DNA of 64,000 bases, from NCBI RefSeq assembly GCF_000586475.1, contig NZ_BAWJ01000001.1, positions 1 to 64,000 on the forward strand, in the 5' to 3' direction. The notes below the pieces were generated by a model. That model saw only the letters and a list, made by a program, of their open reading frames with translations. It made no database searches and was not told where the DNA came from. This stretch comes from Psychrobacter sp. JCM 18903. Its GTDB lineage: Bacteria > Pseudomonadota > Gammaproteobacteria > Pseudomonadales > Moraxellaceae. The position numbers and the translations under genes were made by a program. Below, one piece after another: positions 43,817-54,178 of the stretch; within the stretch, counting starts at the first letter, position 1; each line of letters opens with the position of its first letter.

Positions 43817-43850
43817 AAAAAAACACCTATCGATAAGGTGTCTTTTTTAT
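43817..43850 (-). terminator. Terminator of the rhodanese gene
   Basis: The hairpin ACACCTATCGATAAGGTGT is flanked by A7 on the left and T6 on the right. It lies just past the rhodanese stop on the minus strand, before grxC. Confidence 0.85.
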
Positions 43851-43895
43851 TTGTGAATATTCAATGCGCCTCAATCATATACCAATTGATACGGG

Positions 43896-44381
43896 CTAAA
43901 TATTTTTTAAACAGCAGTATAGCGGACTACTTATGTAGACTTGGTTTGGCTTTGCTTTATTTTTAGGCTTTGCATCTTTTAACCCAACCAATGGCATGCC
44001 CGCTGCTTGCCAGCCGCCGATACCACCTTCTAAGCGATAGACACTGTCCTTGCCGATCATCTGAATCGCCGCGCCTGCTTGCACACCCATATCACAAATG
44101 ATAATCACTGGCTGCTCAATTGCACGGATTTCTTCTAAGCGGTCTTTAAGCTCAGTGAACGGTATGTTACGGCTGCCTTGGATGTAACCGGTCTCAAACT
44201 TCTTTTTGGCACGAATATCGATTAGCTGCGCGTTTTGCGAGTTAACCATCATACCTAAGGTATTGGGCGATATTTTTCTGCCACTACGTTTGTTTTCAAT
44301 CGTAAAAAATAGCACGGCAAGTACGGCTAATATACCAAATAAAAACGGGTGGTTGCCCACAAATTCCAGCGCACGATCCAA
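43896..44381 (-). CDS. Membrane-anchored rhodanese-like protein (YibN type)
   Basis: An N-terminal membrane helix (HPFLFGILAVLAVLFFTI) is followed by a rhodanese domain with LIDIRAKKKFETGYIQGSRNIP and the catalytic Cys in VIIICDMGVQA. I take the start as the TTG at 44381 (LDRALEFVGNHPF), which has GGAGG six bases upstream. The longer frame to 44552 would overlap rsgA and has no support. The length is 161 residues. Position upstream of grxC and secB matches E. coli yibN. Confidence 0.82.
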   Translation of the reverse strand: MDRALEFVGNHPFLFGILAVLAVLFFTIENKRSGRKISPNTLGMMVNSQNAQLIDIRAKKKFETGYIQGSRNIPFTELKDRLEEIRAIEQPVIIICDMGVQAGAAIQMIGKDSVYRLEGGIGGWQAAGMPLVGLKDAKPKNKAKPNQVYISSPLYCCLKNI

Positions 44382-44502
44382 ACCATACCTCCAAAAAAAT
44401 AAGTGTTCGGTTAAGCTGAGAAGACAGCCTAACGATACTGAACAAGGCGCTATTATACCGATTAGACCATCCATAGTAAACGGGCGATGGTCAACCAAGC
44501 GA

Positions 44503-45657
44503 TTAACGACCCATAAGGCAGCGATTAATAAGGCGTATACTAATAATGCCAATATTAATAGGCTTAGTATCGGCCTCTTCTCTTAGGGTAACGAGGTTTT
44601 CCACACGGCGCTGCAATACCACACCGTCAGCAACCGCTTGCCATAGTGCGCAGCCTTTGCTGTTGTGAGTATGACGACAATCACGGAACTGACAGTTGCC
44701 AGATAACGGTGCAAGCTCTACAAATCCTGAAATGATATCATCGGGTGTGAGATGCCAAATGCCGTACTCGCGTATACCTGGGGTATCGACGATACCGCCT
44801 TGGGTCAAGTCGGCTGGATTAAATGGTAATAAGCGACTGGTGGTGGTGGTGTGTTGACCAAGTTTTGAGTTATCAGAGATGATATTGACGCTTTGCGCCG
44901 ACTCAGGTAGTAGTGCATTGATGAGACTGCTTTTACCGACACCAGATTGCCCCGCAAAAATCACCAGTTTTTTATCGATATAACGTTTTAATTCATCTAG
45001 CCCTTCTTGCTCATCGCTATCCGCGACGTTTTCAGGGCAATCGACTGAGGTGAGAACGCTCTCATAACCGAGAGAAGCATATTGTGCCAATAATTCTTTG
45101 GTATCGACGCCGTTTTCTTCTGCCAATAAATCGGCTTTATTAAGCACCAACAGCGGCTTTACGCCAGCATGATGACAGACGACCAAATAACGATCGATGA
45201 GGGTTGGCGCGGCAGCAGGTAGCGGCGCAAAGACAATGGCCAAAATATCGACATTGGCGGCGACAGGTTTAAGTTTATGATAACGATCAGGACGCGAGAC
45301 CAGAGAGGTACGCGGCTTAACCGATTCAATACGTCCAAAGCCCGTGTTAGGATCGGCACTCCAGCGTACTTGGTCGCCAGCAGCTAGCATCGGTAAGTTA
45401 GTACGCACATGACAACGCCAAATATCGCCTAATGCCAGCTCTTGCCAAAACGGCTCAGGATCATCGGGGGCAATCTTCGGCTGCACAGGTATCACTGCAG
45501 GCAAGCTGGTCACTTGTACTTCTAGTTGCTTGCCATAGTGCGCCATGACCACGCCATCCATCAAACTGTCATCGATGCTGTCTTGGCTTGCCAGCTGTTG
45601 TTTGTCGATGCGACGAATCTGTTGTTTAGTCAGTTTGCGTTGCCGAATTAATGCCAT
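44503..45657 (-). CDS. rsgA: Ribosome small-subunit-dependent GTPase A
   Basis: This circularly permuted GTPase helps mature the 30S subunit. The order is an N-terminal OB-fold, then G4 (LVLNKADLL), G1 (GQSGVGKSSLINALL), G3 (DTPGIREYG) and a zinc knuckle (CQFRDCRHTHNSKGC). The start is taken at the ATG at 45657 (MALIRQRKLTKQQ), 19 codons inside the open frame. The length is 384 residues. The ~20 residues past ENLVTLREEAD do not match a pattern I recognise. Confidence 0.94.
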   Translation of the reverse strand: MALIRQRKLTKQQIRRIDKQQLASQDSIDDSLMDGVVMAHYGKQLEVQVTSLPAVIPVQPKIAPDDPEPFWQELALGDIWRCHVRTNLPMLAAGDQVRWSADPNTGFGRIESVKPRTSLVSRPDRYHKLKPVAANVDILAIVFAPLPAAAPTLIDRYLVVCHHAGVKPLLVLNKADLLAEENGVDTKELLAQYASLGYESVLTSVDCPENVADSDEQEGLDELKRYIDKKLVIFAGQSGVGKSSLINALLPESAQSVNIISDNSKLGQHTTTTSRLLPFNPADLTQGGIVDTPGIREYGIWHLTPDDIISGFVELAPLSGNCQFRDCRHTHNSKGCALWQAVADGVVLQRRVENLVTLREEADTKPINIGIISIRLINRCLMGR

Positions 45658-45877
45658 GGGTTTTGAACCTATTAAAAAAATATTGCTAAGTGTAGCGTGA
45701 AAGTTTGATAACATACAGCCTAAAGCGCCTGCTGCAGACAGAGATTTTGTAACGTTTTAAGGGTTATAAATCAGTAGATGCAACGTTTTGCTACTTATGC
45801 ATGAACATTAACAGGCGATTTATCTAATTAATATTGCTCCAAAGTTGTTCTAAACTTTATTGACCATAGGATATTTT

Positions 45878-46465
45878 ATGAGTACCGGTGACCACCCCAA
45901 CAAGATTAAAATCAGAAACCAAGGCAAAAAAGGGCTGGTATGGATTGACCTAGAAATGACCGGGCTGGATACCTTGAATGACGAGATTATCGAGATTGCT
46001 ACCGTTGTCACTGATGAAGATTTGAATGTCCTTGCCGAAGGGCCAGTGTTCGCTATAAAAGTATCGGATCAAACGTTAAATAAAATGGATGATTGGAATA
46101 CCAAGCAGCATGGTCAGTCAGGATTGGTCGACCGTGTCCGCCGTAGTACCGTGACATTGGCAGAGGCCGAAGCTGAAACCATTAAGTTTCTCAATAAATG
46201 GGTCGATAGTGGTAAGTCGCCAATGTGTGGCAATTCCATCTGTCAAGATCGCCGCTTTATGGCGCGTCAAATGCCGGAATTAGAAAAATTCTTCCATTAT
46301 CGCAATCTGGATGTGTCGTCAATTAAAGAGCTTTGTTTCCGCTGGCGTCCTGATATTCTCAGAAACTTTGAAAAAGGTGGCAGTCACTTAGCGTTAGATG
46401 ACATTCGTGATTCTATTCGTGAATTGAAGCATTATCGCCAACATTTCTTTAAATTAATACCGTAA
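45878..46465 (+). CDS. orn: Oligoribonuclease
   Basis: This is a DEDDh 3'-5' exoribonuclease that clears short RNA and pGpG. Exo I is [10 protein letters not shown], the Exo II region is [12 protein letters not shown], and Exo III is [14 protein letters not shown]. The start ATG at 45878 has AGGA seven bases upstream; the TTG at 45860 is unlikely. The length is 195 residues. It is divergent from rsgA, the usual arrangement. Confidence 0.96.
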   Translation: MSTGDHPNKIKIRNQGKKGLVWIDLEMTGLDTLNDEIIEIATVVTDEDLNVLAEGPVFAIKVSDQTLNKMDDWNTKQHGQSGLVDRVRRSTVTLAEAEAETIKFLNKWVDSGKSPMCGNSICQDRRFMARQMPELEKFFHYRNLDVSSIKELCFRWRPDILRNFEKGGSHLALDDIRDSIRELKHYRQHFFKLIP

Positions 46466-46529
46466 AGTAAGAGTTGAGCGATCAATAGTTTGACATTTAA
46501 ATTCGCTTCAATCATGCAGTGTAATTTAA

Positions 46530-46570
46530 AGAAAAAAGGTCTGTTGATAATTCAATAGACCTTTTTTATT
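46530..46570. terminator. Bidirectional terminator between orn and lpxH
   Basis: The hairpin AAAAAAGGTCTGTTGA / TCAATAGACCTTTTTT has T-runs on both strands and separates convergent genes. Confidence 0.9.
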
Positions 46571-46597
46571 GTTCAGAGGCGCTCAAAAAAAATGACA

Positions 46598-47452
46598 TTA
46601 AATGAGCGATTTAAACTCAATCAATCTAAATTCAGCAGCATTACTACTAAAACTGTCATTTGAATGCTCGTCGCCTGTGACTGCGCCAATCACCGCACTT
46701 ACTTTTGGCTGGCGTGTATTGCTATCGAGCAATCGCCAGTCACCAAGTACATAGCGAGTTTTACCCTCATTACTTTGGTGGATTTCAGGACGATGGGTAT
46801 GACCATGTAGTAGGGCATCAAAGCGATAAATAGCTTTGTTCACTGCTGCTTCATTAACATCCATGATATACGCCGCTTTATTGGCATTATTCTGCTGGCT
46901 TTTTTGCCGCATTTTATCGGCGATAGCCAAGCGTTTTTCTAATGATTTATTGAGCAAATACCACTGAGTCAAACGATTACGCATGATTTTACGAAAAAAC
47001 TGATACTTTTTATCATCAGTACACAAAGCATCACCGTGCTCTAGACGATAATTTTGCTGACCGACAGTCAAAGTATACGGCTCGTAAATAAGCTCGCCAC
47101 CAAATAGATTGCAGAATGGCTGACCTAACAAAAAATCACGGTTGCCATGCATGACCAAAATCTCGCAGCCAGCTATGCGCAGTTTTTTTAATTTAACGAT
47201 AAGCGGAGTGAGCCAATGACTTTGTCGTTCCTCGTCGGATAAAGACAAATAAAAATCATCACCGAGCCAAACTTCAAACCAATCACCTAAGATAAACAAG
47301 CGTTTGAGCGCAGGCAGAGCAAGGCAATCATCAAGCAGCGCCAAAAAAGCCTGCGCTAAGGCAGGCTCTTCAGGCGATAAATGCAAATCGCTAATCAATA
47401 CTTGCCGCACCTCATGAGGGCGGGTGGTAATTAGGTGGTCAAAACTTTGCAT
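46598..47452 (-). CDS. lpxH: UDP-2,3-diacylglucosamine diphosphatase
   Basis: This calcineurin-type phosphoesterase hydrolyses UDP-2,3-diacylglucosamine to lipid X in lipid A synthesis. The metal motifs are DLHLS, GDWFEVW, GNRDFL, EHGD and HGHTHRP. The protein of 284 residues is longer than E. coli LpxH (240) by an N-terminal extension and a C-terminal insert. AAGGA lies before the ATG. Confidence 0.94.
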   Translation of the reverse strand: MQSFDHLITTRPHEVRQVLISDLHLSPEEPALAQAFLALLDDCLALPALKRLFILGDWFEVWLGDDFYLSLSDEERQSHWLTPLIVKLKKLRIAGCEILVMHGNRDFLLGQPFCNLFGGELIYEPYTLTVGQQNYRLEHGDALCTDDKKYQFFRKIMRNRLTQWYLLNKSLEKRLAIADKMRQKSQQNNANKAAYIMDVNEAAVNKAIYRFDALLHGHTHRPEIHQSNEGKTRYVLGDWRLLDSNTRQPKVSAVIGAVTGDEHSNDSFSSNAAEFRLIEFKSLI

Positions 47453-47567
47453 TTATCCTTATCCTCGTAATTTTAAACAGCAACGACTCATAAGCTTTTA
47501 CAGACTCATCGCTACTGAGTAATAACTATTGAAGAATGATTACTGAGAGACAGTTATTTAGTAGCAG

Positions 47568-48083
47568 TTACTTAGTGATAATAGTCGCTGAGTTGATAAC
47601 CACTGGCTCTTTTGGCACATCAGCATGCATGCCGAAACGACCAGTAGGTACGCCGCGCATTTTTTCGATGACATCCATACCGCTTGTTACTTTACCAAAT
47701 ACGGTGTAGCCCCAACCTTGCATGTTTTTGCCAGAATGGTTTAGGAAATCGTTGTCTTTTACGTTAACGAAAAACTGACTGGTTGCTGAATGCGGATCTT
47801 GCGTACGCGCCATCGCAATCGTACCAGCGTCGTTTTTTAGACCGTTGTCTGCTTCGTTTTCAACAGGGGCATTGGTCGATTTTTCATTCATTTCAGCGTC
47901 CATTCCGCCGCCTTGAATCATAAAGCCGTCAATGATGCGATGGAAAATCGTACCGTCATAATGACCAGATTTTACATAGTTTAAAAAGTTTTCAACGGTT
48001 TTTGGTGCTTTTTCTTCATTGAGTTCGATAACGATCGCACCCATATTGGTGTCTAGTTCTACTACTGGTGGCATGTCTACCAT
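47568..48083 (-). CDS. ppiB: Peptidyl-prolyl cis-trans isomerase (cyclophilin type)
   Basis: This is a 171-residue single-domain cyclophilin without a signal peptide, so cytosolic. The core is [33 protein letters not shown] and [19 protein letters not shown] lies upstream of the ATG. It catalyses proline isomerisation in protein folding. Confidence 0.95.
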   Translation of the reverse strand: MVDMPPVVELDTNMGAIVIELNEEKAPKTVENFLNYVKSGHYDGTIFHRIIDGFMIQGGGMDAEMNEKSTNAPVENEADNGLKNDAGTIAMARTQDPHSATSQFFVNVKDNDFLNHSGKNMQGWGYTVFGKVTSGMDVIEKMRGVPTGRFGMHADVPKEPVVINSATIITK

Positions 48084-48356
48084 GTGATATTCCTCTTTGA
48101 TTGCAGCGCCTAAAATGACGCTGTTAAGTGGTGGCTAAAAAGTTGGTGATTAAAAAGTTATGGCTAGTCTAACGGCTTTTTTATCTCGTGTCATGTATCA
48201 GGCTGTTAATGCGTTCGCAAAAGCTGATAGAATAACGCAACTTTAGCTTTTTATTATCATTTTTAATAACTTGTTTTTAATGATTTGGTTTGAATTTTCC
48301 ATGCTGCGTGATGGCACGTAGCATGAACTGACAATTTGCGTTAGGAGCAATGCCCG

Positions 48357-50093
48357 ATGAGTGAGCACTCAAGCAACAATGCACAAAAAGACGAACAAAA
48401 AAACGATTTTATTCGCAATATCATTCGTGACGATGTCAAGGCACAAAAATACCCACAAATCGTGACGCGTTTTCCGCCAGAGCCAAACGGTTACTTGCAC
48501 TTGGGGCACGTAAAATCTATCTGCTAAACTTTGGCGTGGCCGAAGAGTTTGGTGGTGTTTGTAACCTGCGTTTTGATGACACCAACCCAACCGCAGAAAA
48601 GCAAGACTTCATCGACAATATCGAAAATGATGTCAAATGGCTTGGATTTGAGTGGGCAGGAGAGGCGCACCATGCGTCAGGCTACTTTGACCAGCTTCAT
48701 GCTTGGGCGATTCAGCTTATCAAACAAGGCGACGCTTATGTAGATTTGCAATCGCCTGAGCAAATTAAAGAAAACCGTGGCTCATTCAATGAGGCAGGCA
48801 CAGCATCACCACATCGTTCTGCCAGTGTTGAAGAAAACTTGTCCCTCTTTAATGACATGAAAGAAGGTAAGTTTGCAGAAGGTAAAGCCGTGTTGCGCGC
48901 CAAGATTGATATGGCAAGCCCAAACATGAATATGCGTGACCCCGTTATCTACCGCGTCATGCATCAAGCGCATCACCAAACGGGTGATAAATGGTGCATT
49001 TATCCGATGTATGATTTTGCCCATCCGCTCTCTGATGCACTCGAAGGCATTACCCATTCATTGTGTACGCTAGAGTTTGAAGATCATCGTCCATTTTATG
49101 ATTGGGTCATTGACAAAATTGGCTTTGATGTACCACCGCACCAGTATGAATTTAGCCGCTTAAATGTCGATCATACCTTGACCAGCAAGCGTAAGCTTAA
49201 ACAGTTGGTTGACGAAAATATCGTTAGTGGTTGGGATGATCCGCGTATGCCGACGATCGCTGGCATGCGTCGCCGTGGTTACACACCAGAGGGTTTACGT
49301 GATTTCTGTGAGCGTGTTGGTGTAACCAAAGTAGACAGCGTCGTTGACTTTCGCTTATTAGAATTTAGTATTCGCCAATCATTAGAGACGACCACAGGTC
49401 GTGGTATGGCAGTGCTTAAGCCATTAAAAGTGACCATTACCAACTTTGCCGAAGCGGTCAGCAGTTGGGAATCGCAAAAAGCGGACAGCGTCAACGCTCG
49501 CTTTGATGATGCTTCGCAAACCTTATGGCTCACGCAGCCAAAACATCCTAATGTCGACATGGGTGAGCGTGAGATTCCATTCACTGAGACTCTCTATATC
49601 GATCAAGGCGATTACGAGATAGAGCCGCCAGCAGTATAAGCGTCTATCACCAGAAAAGCCAGAAATTCGTCTGCGTAACACCTATGTGTTGGCAGTGACC
49701 GAACATGTGCTAGATGACGCAGGTAATGTCGTTGAACTAAAAGCGACGATTGATCCGGCGACTTTGGGTCAAAATCCTGAAGGTCGTAAGGTTAAAGGCG
49801 TGATTCATTGGGTATCAGCTAGCCAAGGCATCCCAGCAACAGTGCGCATGTATGAGCAGTTATTTAGTGTCGAAGACCCAAGTGGCGTCGCTGACGTCCA
49901 CCAAGCATTGAATCCTAACTCGTTGACTGAACTCAATGCCGTGGTTGAACCTTCATTGGTGAATGCGGACGCTGGCACACGTTTCCAGTTTGAGCGTGAA
50001 GGTTACTTTATCTCTGATAGCGAAGACCATAGCACTGACAAACCAGTCTTTAACCAAATCGTCAGCTTGCGTGACAGCTATAAGCCAGCTTAA
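48357..50093 (+). CDS. glnS: Glutaminyl-tRNA synthetase, split by a one-base deletion and a one-base insertion
   Basis: This is a class I synthetase. From ATG at 48357 (AGGAG ten bases upstream) the frame reads through [21 protein letters not shown], which contains the HIGH motif. Near 48524 one C is missing; restoring it gives [13 protein letters not shown]. The KMSKS-equivalent is [11 protein letters not shown]. Near 49625 there is one extra C: dropping it gives [15 protein letters not shown]. The C-terminal anticodon domain then continues ([21 protein letters not shown]) to 50093. The total is 578 residues, close to E. coli GlnRS. Confidence 0.95.
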
Positions 50094-50159
50094 TTTATCA
50101 CTATTAGCGGCATTAGCGCTTATTTGAAAAACTACTGAACAATAGTGGTTTGCAAGCTT

Positions 50160-50196
50160 GCCCATTTCTAGTACGCTAGGGATGGGCTTTTTTGTG
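50160..50196 (+). terminator. Terminator of glnS
   Basis: The hairpin GCCCAT-TTCTAGTACGCTAGGG-ATGGGC carries an inner CTAG stem and is followed by six T. Confidence 0.82.
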
Positions 50197-50238
50197 CATG
50201 ATTATAAAGTGATTGATCGTAAGATTGAGGAAATAATA

Positions 50239-50999
50239 ATGGCAAAATTTTTAAACAGCAGTGGCACGACTTACCATTTAGAAGAATTGATTAAAAATGC
50301 GTCTGATAGGTTGATTATCATCAGTACCTATCTGAAGCTGAATGAACGTATTAAAGAGTTGCTAGAAGATCGTAATCGTCTCAAAATTGATATTAGAATC
50401 GTTTATGGCAAGAATGATTTGCACCCAGAAGAGATAAACTGGCTTAAAAACCTGACCTTTATTCGCACCAGCTTTTGCAAAAACTTGCATGCAAAGTGTT
50501 ATCTGAATGAAAACGAATGCATTATTACCAGTTTGAACCTTTATGAGTTTAGCCAAGTCAACAATAATGAAATGGGCGTGCTGATTTATCGTAATGAAGA
50601 TGCCAAACTATATGCCGATACTTATGAGGAGGCACAGCGCATTATTCGTATCAGCGATGAAGTGCGCATGTCGCTTGAAAAAGTGACCGAATCTGATGGT
50701 AGGACTGATAATACTGCTACTGCCAGTTATACAATGCCCAGCAATAATGCTAATACAACGGTCGCACCTACTGCTACAGAAGCGGCAACGCTAATTACTC
50801 TAAATTAACGACGGCGAAACTTGCCAAAGAGCTGGGTTTTAAGACCCAAGAGTTAAATGATAAGTTACTTGCAGCGGGATATTTACAAGAGCAAGAAGGT
50901 GAGCTTACATTAACAGATGCTGGGCGTGCAGCAGGTGGTACTAGTAAAAAAGGTAAATTCGGTGATTTTTGTTTGTGGGATTCTGGGATGGTGATCTGA
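50239..50999 (+). CDS. Phospholipase D-like domain protein with C-terminal helix-turn-helix-like region, split by one deletion
   Basis: The N-terminal half is a PLD-superfamily domain: KNLHAKCYL gives the HxK of the HKD motif, followed by ECIITSLNLYEFSQVNNNEMGV, which holds the conserved Ser/Asn and Glu. A low-complexity Thr/Asn/Ala linker follows. The frame is lost near 50793; restoring A gives LNYSKLTTAKLAKELGFKTQEL, a likely winged-helix, and the end KFGDFCLWD. The corrected length is 253 residues. The start has GAGGA eight bases upstream. PLD domains of this kind occur in nucleases and in lipid enzymes; the paired helix-turn-helix favours nucleic acid. Confidence 0.75.
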
Positions 51000-51239
51000 T
51001 TCATTCGTTAAGTGTATGCTAAATTACTTAGTAATAAACAGAATAACCGCATTACAATCCTTCACAAGGCAGTCATAACCAGTTTGCTAAGATAAAATAG
51101 AATTTTTGCTGACGTGCTTTGAGTTATTGTGTAATATCTGACAGGGCACGTTGATAATAAGAAGTACGTTGATAATAATAGAGCACGCGAATATCTTTGG
51201 ATATTAGTGCTCATCACTAACATAGCTAAGGAATTGAGC

Positions 51240-51877
51240 ATGGCACATTTACGTTTAGGCGATACCGCACCGAATTTTGACGCTGCAACCACGGAAGGTG
51301 ACATCAACTTTCACGAGTGGGCAGGCGATAATTGGGTGGTTTTTTTCTCCCATCCAGCTGATTTTACGCCAGTATGTACCACTGAGCTTGGCCGTGCTGC
51401 GGCACTGAATGGCGAATTTCAAAAGCGTGGTGTCAAGCCAATTTGTATCTCTGTTGATGGTATCGATGACCATCATGCGTGGGCCAAAGACATTGGTGAG
51501 ACTCAGGTACTGAGCTAAATTTTCCAATCATTGCTGATCCGAACAAAGAAGTCGCTGAGCTGTATGACATGATGCATCCCAATGCAGACAGCACGCATAC
51601 GGTACGCAGTGTGTTCATTATTGATCCAAACAAAAAAATTCGTCTAACGCTGACCTATCCTGCTAGCTGTGGTCGTAATTTTGACGAGATTATCCGTGTC
51701 ATTGATGCTCTGCAACTGTCTGATGAATATAATATTGCGACGCCAGTTGACTGGAAAGACGGTGATGATGTCATCATTCCACCAAGTGTCAAAAACGAAG
51801 ATATTGCGGCTAAATACCCTAAAGGTTATACAGAAATTAAGCCTTATTTACGTACCACGCCTGCACCCAATAAATAA
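51240..51877 (+). CDS. 1-Cys peroxiredoxin (Prx6/AhpC-like), split by one apparent deletion
   Basis: This thiol peroxidase has the peroxidatic Cys in HPADFTPVCTTELGR (residue ~48). The frame is lost near 51506; restoring G gives ETQGTELNFPIIADPN and joins the second fragment. The latter has the 1-Cys-type arm ATPVDWKDGDDVIIPP and YPKGYTEIKPYLRTT. The joined protein is 212 residues. AAGGA precedes the ATG. No resolving Cys in the typical AhpC C-terminal position is seen. Confidence 0.93.
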
Positions 51878-51899
51878 GTAGCATGATTGGATGAATGAA

Positions 51900-51937
51900 A
51901 TTAAGCCTCATGACGTAACGTTGTGGGGCTTTTTGTT
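51900..51937 (+). terminator. Terminator of the peroxiredoxin gene
   Basis: The imperfect hairpin AAGCCTCATGACG / CGTTGTGGGGCTT is followed by T5. Confidence 0.7.
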
Positions 51938-52111
51938 GTTTAGTATCTGATCAAAAAAGCAAGCCTAATAAGGCTTTGCTATGATGAGCAGAGTAGGATA
52001 TAACTGTTGTATAAAGGATGGTCAGTCTTCATTTATCATCAACAGCGTAATAACCATAATAAAACCAGATAGCGTTGAGTCGCTTTTGTCCAATCTTACA
52101 AGGAGTTTGCC

Positions 52112-52774
52112 ATGAAAAAACTATACGTCACCCGTACCGCGCCCAATCCACGTAAAGCCCTTATTTTGTTAGCATCAAAAGGCATCGATGTCGATGATAT
52201 GGATGATGTGGACGTGATTGACATTGATTTTGCTGCCAATGAGCAAACGTCAGACGAGTTCACCAAAATAAATCCAATGCAGACCGTGCCAGTTCTCATA
52301 CTAGGGGATGGCACGGTACTCAATGATTCGCAGGCTGTATGTGAGTATCTCGACCGTGTCTATGGTGAGCGTTCGGTGATGGGTAATGATGTGATACAAC
52401 GTGCGCAAGTGTGCGCTATGCGCCGCATTGCTGAGTTTGAGGTATTGTATAACTTTATGCTGGCTTTTCAGCACAGCCATCCGTCCAAAGCCCAACGCGT
52501 TGAGCAAGTCCCAGAGTTTGTCGCGCCATCTGTTGCACGAGCTGTTAAAGCTCTTGCTTATTTTGAAAATATTTTAGAAGGTCGTGAGTATTTGGTCGGT
52601 GAACAATTAAGCTTTGCTGATATCGTCCTATATCTCGGTTTGGATTTTGGTAAAGTCCTTAACGTAAATCCGAACGAGCAGGGCGAAAATCTTGCGCGTT
52701 TTTATCAAATGATGAATGAGCGTTTTAGTATTAAAAATATGGCAAAAGCCAAAATTGCTCATACAAACGAGTAA
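52112..52774 (+). CDS. Glutathione S-transferase family protein
   Basis: This is a 220-residue GST. The thioredoxin-like half has YVTRTAPNPRKALILLASKGI, with the conserved cis-Pro region MQTVPVLILGDGTVLNDSQAVCEYLD. The helical half has REYLVGEQLSFADIVLYLGLD, the usual N-capping box. AAGGAG is eight bases before the ATG. It resembles GSTs of the SspA/GST-like group but has no obvious substrate signature. It is followed by its own terminator. Confidence 0.88.
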   Translation: MKKLYVTRTAPNPRKALILLASKGIDVDDMDDVDVIDIDFAANEQTSDEFTKINPMQTVPVLILGDGTVLNDSQAVCEYLDRVYGERSVMGNDVIQRAQVCAMRRIAEFEVLYNFMLAFQHSHPSKAQRVEQVPEFVAPSVARAVKALAYFENILEGREYLVGEQLSFADIVLYLGLDFGKVLNVNPNEQGENLARFYQMMNERFSIKNMAKAKIAHTNE

Positions 52775-52805
52775 GCCTAGCGCGAAAAATTAAAAATGTG
52801 ACATC

Positions 52806-52864
52806 ATTGATGGTCTTGAATAATTGATGAAATTTCCAATTATCTGAGACCATTGATTTTTTAT
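52806..52864 (+). terminator. Terminator of the GST gene
   Basis: The long interrupted hairpin pairs ATGGTCT with AGACCAT and TAATTG with CAATTA, ending in six T. Confidence 0.85.
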
Positions 52865-53058
52865 GGTACCTTTAAATATTAAAATAGCAGTTACGATGAA
52901 TCCATAAAAATAAACACTTTGTTACAACCATGGTAATCAACGGCGCTATAGTGGTGAATTGTGACGCTTTATTAAAGTGGATATCATCAGCCCTTATTGT
53001 TAAATATTTAACCTGATTTTTTAAATACTTTGACTTAAAAAAGGGATAACCACAAGGT

Positions 53059-54048
53059 ATGACTGCTATGACCTCATCTGTTAAAAAATGGCCAATTCGA
53101 TTCACTTTACTACCAAGTTTGTTGGCACTAAGCTTGGCATTAAGTGCTTGCCAAGATGCCTCTTTGCCCAATGAAAGTGAGGTACAAGAAGGCACTCAGA
53201 AAAGCGCTGATGCAATAAATGATGATGGCATAGATATGAATGCCGATGCAGTAACGGATGATACTCAGATGGATAACATGAGCGATGAAGAGAAAATGAT
53301 TGCCAATCTTTCACGTTATCGTTGGACATTGCTGTCTGTAATGGACAAAGGCGCACAGCCATTAAATATGCTGACGGATATTAAAGACCAAGTGCGTTTG
53401 TCTTTTAATCAATACCAAGGTGAGAATACGTTAAGTTATAGCGTTGGTTGTAATACCATGAGCGCCGGCTACCAATTGCAAGGTCACACTTTGACTATTG
53501 AAGAGGGTATGAGTACGAAAATGTCTTGTGGTGAGCTCGATAAGGCTGAAAATAGTTTAAGTCAGCTGATGCAAGGTGAAAGCCAGTTAACATTAGTGAA
53601 AGCTAACAGTGCCAAAGATGGCGACGCTAAAGACAACAACTCTCAGGATGATAGTCTTAAGAGTGATAAGCCAATATTAACCCAAGTGACCAGTGTCGGA
53701 GCAACGTTGATTTGGGAAGGCAGGCTTACCTCACAAGCCAAGTATAATAGTAAAGGTGAGACCGTATTCTGGGCAGTAAGCTCGAAAATGATACCTTGCA
53801 CTGATAATGGCTCAGAGATGTGTCTACAAGTGAAACCCATTACCTATGATGACCAAGGTATTAAAACGAGCGAAGGCAAGTGGGCAGTCTTTACGGATGA
53901 AATCGATGGCTATCAGCATGATGGCATGCATGATGAAGTATTACGTCTACAGCGCTACCCATTAGACAGTGACGATAGCAATAGTACAGAAGGCGAAGAA
54001 TATGCTTATGTGTTGGATGCAGTGATTGAAAGTGCCGTCGCAGAGTAG
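53059..54048 (+). CDS. META and DUF4377 domain lipoprotein
   Basis: This is a 329-residue lipoprotein with lipobox LSAC (Cys ~31), followed by an Asp/Asn-rich linker. The META (DUF306) domain begins at RYRWTLLSV and has VGCNTMSAGY and STKMSCGELD. The second domain is DUF4377-like (MCLQVKPITY, WAVFTDEIDGYQ). META proteins such as HslJ are linked to stress and drug tolerance; no biochemical role is established. Start could also be the ATG at 53068; neither ribosome site is strong. Confidence 0.8.
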   Translation: MTAMTSSVKKWPIRFTLLPSLLALSLALSACQDASLPNESEVQEGTQKSADAINDDGIDMNADAVTDDTQMDNMSDEEKMIANLSRYRWTLLSVMDKGAQPLNMLTDIKDQVRLSFNQYQGENTLSYSVGCNTMSAGYQLQGHTLTIEEGMSTKMSCGELDKAENSLSQLMQGESQLTLVKANSAKDGDAKDNNSQDDSLKSDKPILTQVTSVGATLIWEGRLTSQAKYNSKGETVFWAVSSKMIPCTDNGSEMCLQVKPITYDDQGIKTSEGKWAVFTDEIDGYQHDGMHDEVLRLQRYPLDSDDSNSTEGEEYAYVLDAVIESAVAE

Positions 54049-54123
54049 TCGGTTTAAGCCGTTGCATTTTTATAGTAAAGCGATTTTATAGCAAAACGAT
54101 AGTGTAAATAACTTAGACAGTTC

Positions 54124-54159
54124 GAAAAACACGCGCTATTTAGACGCGTGTTTTTTTAT
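54124..54159. terminator. Bidirectional terminator between the META lipoprotein gene and ruvC
   Basis: The hairpin AAACACGCGCTATTTAGACGCGTGTTT has A-rich and T-rich flanks; it serves both convergent genes. Confidence 0.88.
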
Positions 54160-54178
54160 GCTTGTTTTATAAGCGTTC

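Noticed and set aside
44381..44552. Upstream extension of the rhodanese gene to 44552
   Set aside because: It would overlap the rsgA end and lacks a ribosome site; the TTG at 44381 has GGAGG at proper distance.
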